DNA of 64,000 nt from Chloroflexi bacterium CFX4 (GTDB lineage Bacteria > Chloroflexota > Anaerolineae > Aggregatilineales > UBA2796), in the NCBI GenBank assembly GCA_021404685.1, contig QWHC01000001.1, forward strand, positions 348,501-412,500, written 5' to 3'. Positions 36,906 through 44,648 of this stretch are shown here, one piece after another. The notes beneath the pieces are model-generated. The model was not told where the DNA came from, made no database searches, and was given only the letters and a program-made list of their open reading frames with translations. Numbering within the stretch: position 1 is the first letter of the stretch; the number at the start of each line of letters is the position of its first letter. Made by a program: the position numbers and the translations under genes.

Positions 36906-37913
36906 GTGACGCATAACTATACACGCCTGCTGCTGATCGGCTTAGGGCTGGGCTTCCTCGCCTTTGTGAGCGTGGCGCTGCTCAGCGATCTCTCTACTTT
37001 GTTAGACCATGCAACAGCCTTTGCGTGGTGGGTGATGCTGCCTGTTTTAGCGTTGCGCGTGGCAAATTGGGCGCTGCGTTTTGTGAAGTGGCACTTTTAC
37101 CTGCATGTGGTGGGCGTGCGGAATATCTCGGTGCGGGCAAGCGCGGCAGTCTTTGTGACGGGCTTTCCGTTAGCGGTGAGTCCGGGCAAGGCGGCGGAAG
37201 TGCTGAAAAGTTTCATGCTTCAGCACATCAGCGGCGCGCCAATCGCCAGCACGCTGCCGGTAGTGGCTGCTGAACGCCTCTCGGACGGCATGGCGGTGCT
37301 GCTGCTGATCGCATGGTCAATCCTGAACCTTGCCGCGCACGATTATTGGTCAGTGGTTGGTGTGGCACTGGGCGCGCTGCTGTTGGGCATCGTCATTTTA
37401 CAGAATCGCCCGTTGTGTTTGGCGCTGCTGCGCTTGCTCAGCCGCCTGCCGCTGCTTGGACGGTTTGCACGCAGCTTCAAAGCCTTTTATGAGAGTAGCT
37501 ATAAGATTGTGCAGCTGCCCAGCTTGCTCTTTTCGGTTGGGCTTGGCACGCTTGCCAACCTGCTGGATGGGCTAGGCGTCTACCTGATTTTGGTGGGTAT
37601 GGGCTTGCCCGCCACAGCCGAGACGTTCTTTCAGGCACTGCTTGTGATCAGCTTGTCCGTGGTGGCAGGTGCGCTCAGCGGGATGCCGGGCAGCATCGGC
37701 GCCTCTGATCTAACCATCACCGGCACACTGCAACGCCTAATCGGGCTGAGCGTGCCACAGGCGGGCTTTGCCACGCTCATCACGCGCTTTGTGCAGTTGT
37801 GGTTTGGCGTCTTGGTGGGTGCGGCGGTTGCCTTTGCTGCACGGCGGATGCTTTTCCCACAGCCGAAAGCGACGGAAGGGATCCAGCCGCTGCCACAACC
37901 AGAGCAACCCTAG
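36906..37913 (+). CDS. Flippase-like membrane protein (LPG synthase TM family)
   Basis: The 335-residue protein has about eight hydrophobic helices and the motifs of the UPF0104/AglD-like family: RFVKWHFYL, VTGFPLAVSPGKAAEVLK, AAERLSDGMAVL and GMPGSIGASDLTITG. Members include the membrane part of lysyl-phosphatidylglycerol synthase and flippase-like proteins; no transferase domain is fused here. The start is GTG, with GAGAG upstream. The end is a short Pro-rich cytosolic tail. The gene stands alone, divergent from the kinase. Confidence 0.85.
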   Translation: MTHNYTRLLLIGLGLGFLAFVSVALLSDLSTLLDHATAFAWWVMLPVLALRVANWALRFVKWHFYLHVVGVRNISVRASAAVFVTGFPLAVSPGKAAEVLKSFMLQHISGAPIASTLPVVAAERLSDGMAVLLLIAWSILNLAAHDYWSVVGVALGALLLGIVILQNRPLCLALLRLLSRLPLLGRFARSFKAFYESSYKIVQLPSLLFSVGLGTLANLLDGLGVYLILVGMGLPATAETFFQALLVISLSVVAGALSGMPGSIGASDLTITGTLQRLIGLSVPQAGFATLITRFVQLWFGVLVGAAVAFAARRMLFPQPKATEGIQPLPQPEQP

Positions 37914-37941
37914 CCTTACCCTACGCTGAGCCAACTTTTGA

Positions 37942-37970
37942 TTGACTAGCACTAGGTGAGTCGCTACAAT
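37942..37970 (+). promoter_or_regulatory. Sigma-70 type promoter for the pilin-like gene
   Basis: TTGACT at 37942-37947 and TACAAT at 37965-37970 are separated by exactly 17 bp (5/6 and 5/6 matches), about 57 bp before the ATG at 38027. Confidence 0.8.
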
Positions 37971-38026
37971 GTGGGTGAGCATAAAGACTTACATGAATCG
38001 CGTTTAAGTTGGTGAGAGGGACGATC

Positions 38027-38536
38027 ATGAAGGTGCATGAACAACATAAGCGCCGTGCTGCCCGCGGGCAAGGTCTGGCAGAATACGCGCTGACCTTGGC
38101 CTTAGTCGGGATTGTCAGCATTGCTGCGCTTTTCGCACTCGGTTTAATCATCCAAAGGACGCTGGGTGTGTTGGGCGGCTCAATGGGTACAAAGTGGGAA
38201 TCGGGAGGCGACACTGTAATTGAGATCACACGCGCTGAGTGTCAGGTAGATATTTACCGCGATATTCTAGGCTACTACATACAGGGCAATTCCAATGCCG
38301 ATCCTGCTACGCTGATCCTGCGGACAAATTTTGGCGATGGCGTTAATCGGAAAGGGCAAGAACTGCTTTTAGAGCCAGATGGTGCGGGCAAGTTCAAGCT
38401 GGAACGGGTTGAGACAGATGTCCCTGTTGATGCAGGCAATTGTCCAACGGGCATTGCCATTCAATCACGGGATGGTTCACTTGCCATTTCGCCCGTGCGC
38501 GTGCGCGTTTTCACCGATCCCTTCCCTGATCAATAA
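38027..38536 (+). CDS. Flp/TadE-like pilin-type protein
   Basis: The 169-residue product has a basic N-terminus (MKVHEQHKRRAARGQG), then LAEYALTLALVGIVSIAALFALGLII, a hydrophobic helix with the G-x-x-L-x-E-Y pattern of Flp/Fap pilins and TadE-like pseudopilins. The C-terminal part (about 50-169) is an unmatched soluble domain with three Cys, unlike the very short Flp pilins. No prepilin peptidase, ATPase or Tad genes lie in the window. I choose the ATG at 38027 with GAGAGGGA 6 bp upstream. The next gene follows after 20 bp and is probably co-transcribed. Confidence 0.65.
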   Translation: MKVHEQHKRRAARGQGLAEYALTLALVGIVSIAALFALGLIIQRTLGVLGGSMGTKWESGGDTVIEITRAECQVDIYRDILGYYIQGNSNADPATLILRTNFGDGVNRKGQELLLEPDGAGKFKLERVETDVPVDAGNCPTGIAIQSRDGSLAISPVRVRVFTDPFPDQ

Positions 38537-38556
38537 CCTGGAAATACTGCCCACTT

Positions 38557-40155
38557 ATGAGCGATAAACACGACGATTGGTCGCTGCGTAAAGAGATCAA
38601 CAAACGCCGAACCCAACAAACACCCAGCGCACCTAGCGAACCACAACGCACACCACCACAAACACCTTCACAGCCAGCATCGCCGCCAGCGGCTACACCT
38701 GCTGCGCGCCAATCGCCTGTGCCGCCACCTGCCCGCCGCACAAGCACTGCCAGCCCTGTGCCGCTGCCCATCAAGCGCACCACACGCGAAATGCCCGCGC
38801 CAGAGCCTGAAAAGCCACGCCGCAACACGCGCCCGCTCGTGTATTTCGGCTTTTTTATGGCAGTGGTGCTGGTGGGTGCCTTGGTGGTGCTGCTTAGCGG
38901 CGTTGGTAATGGTGCGCCAGCAGAGCCAACACTGAGCTATAGCAATATCAAATTCACCGCTGCCGATGTGGTTGAATATCTGCGGCGCGCTGGTGTACCG
39001 ATCAGCGATCTGCAAGCCCTAAGTGTGCCGAACGAAACGCTCTCGGCAACGCAAGGCTATCAGTTTTTAGTGGTGCGTGGCGATCAGTTCGGTGTGTACA
39101 TCGTGCTGAGTTACGATCCTGAGGAAGAACTTGGGCGTAATGCGGTGTGGCTCTCTACGAACGAAATCTATAAGACTTGGCGCACCTTCACCGCTGCCAA
39201 CATCCGTGTGATGTATCGCCCCAACAATTCGCCCACGCTGGATGCCGAGATGGATAGCCACCTCACTTCGCTGTTGGTGGCGCCCTATCGTGCTATGTTC
39301 CCAACCACCACCGGCACGCCGTTTGCCGCTGCCTTCGTGCAGACCCTTACCGCTCAACCGACACCCACCCGCCCGATTGTCACTGCCACGCGCTTCATCG
39401 TCACCCTTTCCCCTGAAGAACGCGCTACTGCCGATTTCACGCCGCAAGGTGGCATGTTTGACATCACCGTTACGCCGCAGCCAACCCTGCCGCCGCGTGA
39501 TCAGCGCCCAACGATTACGCCGCTGCCAACGCGCACACCGATCAGCGCCGGCTTCAGCAGCATCCTGACCCGTGCGCCCGGTCAGCCAACGCTCAGCATT
39601 CCTGGTGCGCCAACTGCCACACCTGAAGTGTTCAACACGCCGACTGCCACGCCGTTTGGCACACAACCGCCAACGGTGCCGCCCGGCGTTATCATCCTCA
39701 ACCAAACGCCTGTGCCAGTTGCCATTCTGCCCACGGTTGCACCGCAGGTTGAAAATTCTGCCTCGTTCAACGACCGCGCACCGCGTTTTGTTGATCCCTT
39801 CCGCCTGATCCCTGAGGCAAGCACCACCAACCAATACGGCTCAACGCTGATCTACACCATTCCGAGTGGCGCACAGTACCTCGTCGTGCTGTGGATCACC
39901 AACTCGCCCGATGAGGCATACCAAAGATATAACGTTGATTTGGCTGCCATCAACGGCTATCAGCAAGTGCCTGTTGGTGAGGCAGGCATCGTCACCGCGC
40001 CGCAAAACTACGTGATGGCGATGGCAATCCGCGCTAACATGGTGCTGATCATCTACCGCCCGCCGGAATATAGCACCGTGCCAAGCGATCCCGTCTCACA
40101 GGATCAGGTTGTGGCGCTGCTCAAAGCGCTCTATGAGGCTATCCCTGTGAATTGA
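38557..40155 (+). CDS. Single-pass membrane protein with Thr/Pro-rich exterior
   Basis: The 532-residue protein is not recognised. It has a Pro/Gln-rich cytosolic N-terminus (1-90), one membrane helix at about 95-113, and two similar extracytoplasmic domains, one near 125-235 and one near 410-530. Both have the pattern of an unfolded lead, a strand rich in Val/Ile (YQFLVVRGDQFGVYIVLSY, AQYLVVLWITNSPDEAY) and a VMYRP / IIYRP turn, which suggests an internal duplication. Between them is a Thr/Pro-rich linker of about 180 residues that is probably flexible. It lies 20 bp after the pilin-like gene and may act with it at the surface. Confidence 0.65.
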   Translation: MSDKHDDWSLRKEINKRRTQQTPSAPSEPQRTPPQTPSQPASPPAATPAARQSPVPPPARRTSTASPVPLPIKRTTREMPAPEPEKPRRNTRPLVYFGFFMAVVLVGALVVLLSGVGNGAPAEPTLSYSNIKFTAADVVEYLRRAGVPISDLQALSVPNETLSATQGYQFLVVRGDQFGVYIVLSYDPEEELGRNAVWLSTNEIYKTWRTFTAANIRVMYRPNNSPTLDAEMDSHLTSLLVAPYRAMFPTTTGTPFAAAFVQTLTAQPTPTRPIVTATRFIVTLSPEERATADFTPQGGMFDITVTPQPTLPPRDQRPTITPLPTRTPISAGFSSILTRAPGQPTLSIPGAPTATPEVFNTPTATPFGTQPPTVPPGVIILNQTPVPVAILPTVAPQVENSASFNDRAPRFVDPFRLIPEASTTNQYGSTLIYTIPSGAQYLVVLWITNSPDEAYQRYNVDLAAINGYQQVPVGEAGIVTAPQNYVMAMAIRANMVLIIYRPPEYSTVPSDPVSQDQVVALLKALYEAIPVN

Positions 40156-40193
40156 TTCGGAATACCATCAGGCGGCAAAAGCGCGTTATGCTT

Positions 40194-40219
40194 AACGGGT
40201 GAGTGCAAACTCGCCCGTT
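40194..40219 (+). terminator. Terminator-like hairpin
   Basis: AACGGGTGAG and CTCGCCCGTT pair over ten positions with one G-T pair and a 6-nt loop, about 40 bp after the preceding stop. No T-run follows, so ending of transcription is uncertain. Confidence 0.4.
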
Positions 40220-40256
40220 GCTGTTCGTAGAAGGCTTGATACAGGAGTTGTGTGCC

Positions 40257-42674
40257 ATGCGTAAGACGCTTGCCCACCGTTTGGCTAAACTGCGCTATAA
40301 GCCGCACACGCCGCATGGCAAGTGGCAGACAGTCGGCAGCGTGCGCGATGCCGAAATGGACTGGCAAGGTGTGATCCTGCATACGGCAAACGGCACGCTG
40401 CGCCTTGATGTTCTGGCGGTGGATTGCGTATGTGTGCGCTTCGCACCTGCCAGCACACTAGCGCTGCCTAGCTCATACACAGTCCTCAAGAACGATTGGC
40501 AAAGCCCGCCCTTTGACCTGACTGAGAACGCCGAAATGTTCACCGTGAAGGTGGAAGGCGGCATGACCTGCTACATCAACCGCCGCGATTGCCGCCTCAC
40601 CTTCGTTGATGCTCAAGGTATGCTCGTTGGGCAAGATGCTGAGCCGATCAGTTTTCGGCAGGGCGAGTTCCTGCTGCACCGCACCCTACCCGCTGATGTG
40701 CGCTGCTATGGCTTGGCGGCGCAAGCTGCGTCGCTCAATTTGCGCGGCAAGCGCTATCTGTTCCGCGCACCGAACGCACAAGCTGCCAGCACCGAGAAAC
40801 TGCCCGCGCTTGCCAACATGCCCTTTTTGTTAAACATTGGCGATCAAGCTGCCAGCGCGATTTTTTGGGATAATCCATCACGCGGCTATGTGGATGTAGG
40901 CGCGGAAAAAGCAGAACGGCTGACCTTCAGCGGCACGCTTGGCGAACTGCGCTACTACCAATTCAGCGGCAGCCCGTTCAGCATTCTGAAGCGCTACAGC
41001 GAGCTAATCGGGCGGCTGCCGCTGCCGCCGCTGTGGGCGCTTGGCGTTCACCTTGTCTGCCCACGCCCAACCGCTGCCGAGCAGTTGCGCGCAATCGCCA
41101 CCGAATGCCGTGCGCGCCAAATGCCGTGCGATGCCCTCTACTTCGATCTGGACTATATGGACGCCTTCCGCCTTTTCACGTGGGATAACGGGCGCATTCC
41201 CACACCTTCGGCATTGGTGGCAGATTTGCAGCGGCGCGGCTTCAAGAGCCTGTTAGCGCTTTATCCCGCTGTGAAGGCTGATCCTGCCGATAAGCTCTAT
41301 CAGAGCGGACTGCAATCGCACATTTTCCTCAAATATCCCGATGGGCGCTTGGTGCGTATCCGATCCCTTGCCGGTGAGAGCGCCCTGCCCGATTTCACCA
41401 ATCCTGCTGCACGCGGCTGGTGGGCAGAGCGCTGCGCCGAACTGCTGAGGACGGGCATTCATGGGTTCTGGCAGCCCTTGCCGCAACCAGCCCTGACCGA
41501 TGCTGTGCAGTACGTTTTTGAGGGGACGCCAACCAGTCACGTTATGGCGCAGAACGTCTACGCTGCTTGCATGGCGCACGCGGCGCACGTTGCCCAACAA
41601 ACAGCGCGCCCAAACTTTCGCCCGCTGGTGGTTGGGCGCGCCGCGCAAGGCGGAATGCACCGTTCGGGGCTGACATGGGCAAGCGAGGAGCGCGCCGACT
41701 GGAAAAGCCTGCGCCGCACACTGAGCGCTGTGCTGAACAGCGGTCTCAGCGGACTGCCTTTCAGCGGCGCAAGGGTGAGCGGCGCGGTGAACGATCCTGA
41801 ATGGTTGGTGCGCTTTGTGCAGCTCAGCGCCTTTTTGCCCTACTGCTTCATGCAGAGTAGCGCGCAAGTGCCGCCACTGTGGGCGTTTGGGCAACCTTAT
41901 GAGGCGATCATTCGCCACTATCTTGGCTTGCGCTATCAGCTTCTGCCCTATTTGTATTCGGTGACGGCAGAGGCTGCCCAGAACGGCACACCGATCATTC
42001 GTCCGTTGTTCATGGCAGATGAGCGCGAACCTGCCTTGCGCGGCATTGAAGATGCGTTCATGGTTGGCAGTTCGCTGCTGATCGCACCTATTTTGGACAA
42101 GGGCGCCACACAGCGCGATGTGTACCTGCCTGCGGGCAAGTGGTACAGCGTGTTCGGCGCGCAGCCCTACGAAGGCGGGCAGGTAGTGCGCCTTGCTGCA
42201 CCACTGGATCATCTGCCGCTGTTGGTGCGGGCAGGGCATGTGCTGCCAATGTGGTCAGGGTATCAGTATGTTGGGCAGAAGCCGCTTGAAGAAGTGCGGC
42301 TGCGCGTTTACGCGGGCAGCGCCGAAACCAGCTTTTATGAGGATTCGGGCGAAGGGTTCGATTATCAGCAAGGCGCCTACCGTTGGCTGTACTTTGCCTG
42401 CCGTCCGCTATCAGGTGGTGGTGTGGCGCTGGATTGGCGGCGCGTCGGCGCTTATCAGCCACCTTATCGGCGCTACCGCTTTGAGGTCTATGGCGTGCCA
42501 AGCGAACCGCATAGCATCACGCTGGATGACTCTGCGGCGCCTTTATGGTACTATGAAGATGGCGTGGTCGAATTTGCAGTGACGCAACCTTTTGAACGTG
42601 CGCGCATTGTGATCAACAAGCGTGATGATCAGCAAGAAACATTACTGCGTTCACCACTGCGTGGCAAAGGGTAA
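40257..42674 (+). CDS. GH31-family protein with lost catalytic residues
   Basis: The 805-residue protein has the order of GH31 alpha-glucosidases: an N-terminal beta-sandwich, a central barrel with PPLWALGVHL and YFDLDYMDAFRLFTWD, then LRYQLLPYLYSVTAEAAQNGTPIIRPLF and GSSLLIAPILDKGATQRDVYLPAGKWY, and C-terminal beta-domains. The nucleophile site, normally GFW-x-DMNEP, reads GFWQPLPQP, and the acid/base site, normally W-x-GDN, reads TWASEERADW, so both Asp are absent. Either it is an inactive binding protein or it uses other residues. The ATG at 40257 has a GGAG site 9 bp upstream. No sugar transporter lies beside it. Confidence 0.85.
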   Translation: MRKTLAHRLAKLRYKPHTPHGKWQTVGSVRDAEMDWQGVILHTANGTLRLDVLAVDCVCVRFAPASTLALPSSYTVLKNDWQSPPFDLTENAEMFTVKVEGGMTCYINRRDCRLTFVDAQGMLVGQDAEPISFRQGEFLLHRTLPADVRCYGLAAQAASLNLRGKRYLFRAPNAQAASTEKLPALANMPFLLNIGDQAASAIFWDNPSRGYVDVGAEKAERLTFSGTLGELRYYQFSGSPFSILKRYSELIGRLPLPPLWALGVHLVCPRPTAAEQLRAIATECRARQMPCDALYFDLDYMDAFRLFTWDNGRIPTPSALVADLQRRGFKSLLALYPAVKADPADKLYQSGLQSHIFLKYPDGRLVRIRSLAGESALPDFTNPAARGWWAERCAELLRTGIHGFWQPLPQPALTDAVQYVFEGTPTSHVMAQNVYAACMAHAAHVAQQTARPNFRPLVVGRAAQGGMHRSGLTWASEERADWKSLRRTLSAVLNSGLSGLPFSGARVSGAVNDPEWLVRFVQLSAFLPYCFMQSSAQVPPLWAFGQPYEAIIRHYLGLRYQLLPYLYSVTAEAAQNGTPIIRPLFMADEREPALRGIEDAFMVGSSLLIAPILDKGATQRDVYLPAGKWYSVFGAQPYEGGQVVRLAAPLDHLPLLVRAGHVLPMWSGYQYVGQKPLEEVRLRVYAGSAETSFYEDSGEGFDYQQGAYRWLYFACRPLSGGGVALDWRRVGAYQPPYRRYRFEVYGVPSEPHSITLDDSAAPLWYYEDGVVEFAVTQPFERARIVINKRDDQQETLLRSPLRGKG

Positions 42675-42696
42675 ATATTAGCACTTTACAAACATA

Positions 42697-42726
42697 TTGA
42701 CATAAACCTTTGACAGTCTTTATAAT
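42697..42726 (+). promoter_or_regulatory. Strong sigma-70 promoter
   Basis: TTGACA (42697-42702) and TATAAT (42721-42726) are both perfect, with an 18-bp spacer. It leads into yceD and the sigma-factor gene, and is the best promoter in the window. Confidence 0.9.
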
Positions 42727-42797
42727 CGAAAGTAGCTGTATTTCTAAAACGTGCAGCCGCCATGTGTAGCGCGGCTGCTAGCATTAAGGCAATCTTC

Positions 42798-43340
42798 GTG
42801 AACACACCCACTAATGGCTATGTGCCTGCCCGAGTCCTGAAGTTTCAGCTTGGTTTTTTATTGGAAGGTACACGCGGGCAAATCAGCGAGACTGAACTAG
42901 ACGTGCCGCGTGTGCGCGTGGCAGATGATGTGATAGTGGACTATCTGCGCGGCGTGCTGCGCTTCAGCCGCACCTCTCGCGGCATTCTGGTGCAAGGCAC
43001 GCTCAATACTACCATACTGCTGGAATGCAGCCGCTGCCTTGCCGACGTGCCAACTGCCCTGTCGGTTGCGGTGGAAGAACTCTATATCTTGCAGCCCGAA
43101 ACCGAGGCGGAATTCACCATCGGCGAAGATGGCGTGCTAGACCTTGCGCCGCTGCTGCGCCAAGAGATCATCCTAGAGACGCCCAGCAGTGTGCTGTGCA
43201 AACCTGACTGTGCCGGGCTCTGCCCGGAGTGTGGGCAAAACTTGAATGAAGGGAGTTGTAATTGCCAACGCGAGACACTCGATCCGCGCTTTGCTGCCCT
43301 AAAAGCACTGCGCGATAAACTCTCGAAACCGAACGAATAA
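42798..43340 (+). CDS. yceD: YceD/DUF177-family protein
   Basis: The 180-residue product belongs to the YceD family, often found before rpmF and linked to ribosomal RNA accumulation. It shows the family's central [25 protein letters not shown] with its Cys-x2-Cys, and a C-terminal zinc-like cluster [21 protein letters not shown]. The start I use is GTG at 42798, with AAGG 8 bp upstream; an ATG at 42762 in the same frame lacks a ribosome site. No rpmF (L32) gene follows; the sigma-factor gene starts 41 bp after the stop. Confidence 0.85.
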   Translation: MNTPTNGYVPARVLKFQLGFLLEGTRGQISETELDVPRVRVADDVIVDYLRGVLRFSRTSRGILVQGTLNTTILLECSRCLADVPTALSVAVEELYILQPETEAEFTIGEDGVLDLAPLLRQEIILETPSSVLCKPDCAGLCPECGQNLNEGSCNCQRETLDPRFAALKALRDKLSKPNE

Positions 43341-43381
43341 ACGTTTGGTGCTGTGGAAGTGGTGAAGGGGGAAACTGCACC

Positions 43382-44533
43382 ATGAGGGATTTTTCAACAG
43401 GTGATGACCGACGTGCCGAACTAACCGAACTCTTTGAGAAAGCCGACGCGCAAGGCTTTCTGACCTTTGAAGATATTTACGAATATGCTACTGAAGAAGG
43501 CGATAACGCCGATGAGTTAATTCCGCTTTTGCAAACGGCGGGCATAGAGATTTACGCAGATACAGAGCTTGATGAAGAAGACGCACCCGACCTTTTAGAA
43601 GACGATGAAGCACTGCCGAACCTGAACGCTGTGCCGAGCGATGATAGCGTTGGGCTTTACCTGAAAGAAATGGCGCGCGTGCCGCTGCTCAGCCTTGAGG
43701 AAGAGAGCGCTATCGCCGAGCGCATTTTGGCGGGCATCTCTGCCGGCGAGTCGTTGGCAAATGCCGAAGGTGAAGAGTTCAGCCGCCTTGCCGCCCTCGT
43801 TGAGGAAGGTCGCCTTGCCCGTGATCACATTATCCGCGCCAACACGCGCCTTGTGGTCAGCATTGCCAAGCGCTATATGGGGCGCGGTGTGCCGTTCCTC
43901 GATCTGATTCAGGAAGGCAATTTAGGGCTGATCAAGGCTGTTGAGAAGTTTGACCACACCCGCGGTTACCGCTTCAGCACCTACGCCACATGGTGGATTC
44001 GCCAAACGATCACACGCGCCATCGCCGATCAAGGGCGCACCATTCGCGTGCCTGTGCATATGTCTGACCGCATTCGGAACGTCTATCGCGTCGTGCGTCA
44101 ATTGGAACAAGAATATGGACGCAAACCAACGACCGAAGAGATCGCCCTGAGCATGAACACCGATCCACGCAAAATTCAGTGGATGCTCAAAGTCAGTTGG
44201 CGTCCGCTCAGCCTAGAGCGCCCTGTTGGTGAAGAAGAAGACAGCGAGCTAGGCAGTTTCATCGAGGATGATAGCGTCCCAACGCCAACCCAAAGCGCTT
44301 ATCAGAACCTGCTGCGCGAAAAGGTTGAAGAAGTCCTCAGCACGCTCACACCGCGAGAAGCACGCATTCTGCGGCTGCGCTTTGGTTTGCACAACGGCAA
44401 GCAATATACCCTTGAGGAAGTTGGGCAAAAATTCGGTCTGACCCGTGAGCGCATCCGTCAAATTGAGGGCAAAGCCTTGCGCCGCTTGCGGCACCCGCGC
44501 CGTTCGCGCCACCTGCGCGACTTTTTGCAGTGA
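43382..44533 (+). CDS. rpoD: Primary-type sigma-70 factor
   Basis: The 383-residue product has an acidic N-terminal region (about 1-90) that resembles region 1.1, then 1.2 [17 protein letters not shown], and 2.1-2.4 with [20 protein letters not shown] and [22 protein letters not shown] for -10 recognition. Region 3 and region 4.2 [20 protein letters not shown] follow, the helix-turn-helix for the -35 box. This is group 1/2 layout. It shares the strong promoter at 42697 with yceD. The TTGACA/TATAAT-like sites found across the window are what such a factor would recognise. Confidence 0.9.
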   Translation: MRDFSTGDDRRAELTELFEKADAQGFLTFEDIYEYATEEGDNADELIPLLQTAGIEIYADTELDEEDAPDLLEDDEALPNLNAVPSDDSVGLYLKEMARVPLLSLEEESAIAERILAGISAGESLANAEGEEFSRLAALVEEGRLARDHIIRANTRLVVSIAKRYMGRGVPFLDLIQEGNLGLIKAVEKFDHTRGYRFSTYATWWIRQTITRAIADQGRTIRVPVHMSDRIRNVYRVVRQLEQEYGRKPTTEEIALSMNTDPRKIQWMLKVSWRPLSLERPVGEEEDSELGSFIEDDSVPTPTQSAYQNLLREKVEEVLSTLTPREARILRLRFGLHNGKQYTLEEVGQKFGLTRERIRQIEGKALRRLRHPRRSRHLRDFLQ

Positions 44534-44547
44534 GCAGGAAGCACGAA

Positions 44548-44575
44548 GGGCGCCGTGCCGTGCAGCACAGCGCCC
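44548..44575 (+). terminator. GC-rich hairpin after the sigma-factor gene
   Basis: GGGCGCCGTGC and GCACAGCGCCC pair over ten of eleven positions with a 6-nt loop, 14 bp after the stop. There is no T-run, so it is only a candidate. Confidence 0.45.
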
Positions 44576-44582
44576 CTCATGA

Positions 44583-44611
44583 TTGCGCCGTGCCACACCG
44601 CGCCGTACAAT
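44583..44611 (+). promoter_or_regulatory. Promoter candidate for the molybdenum hydroxylase
   Basis: TTGCGC (44583-44588) and TACAAT (44606-44611) are separated by 17 bp, about 37 bp before the ATG at 44649. The -35 box is weak (3-4 of 6). Confidence 0.5.
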
Positions 44612-44648
44612 CTACCCCGAACATGATAGCAAGATTCGGAGCGACCCC

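Noticed and set aside
41253..42239. 328-residue antisense frame inside the GH31 gene
   Set aside because: It has a His/Gln/Arg-rich composition typical of a shadow frame; the GH31 fold on the other strand is clear.
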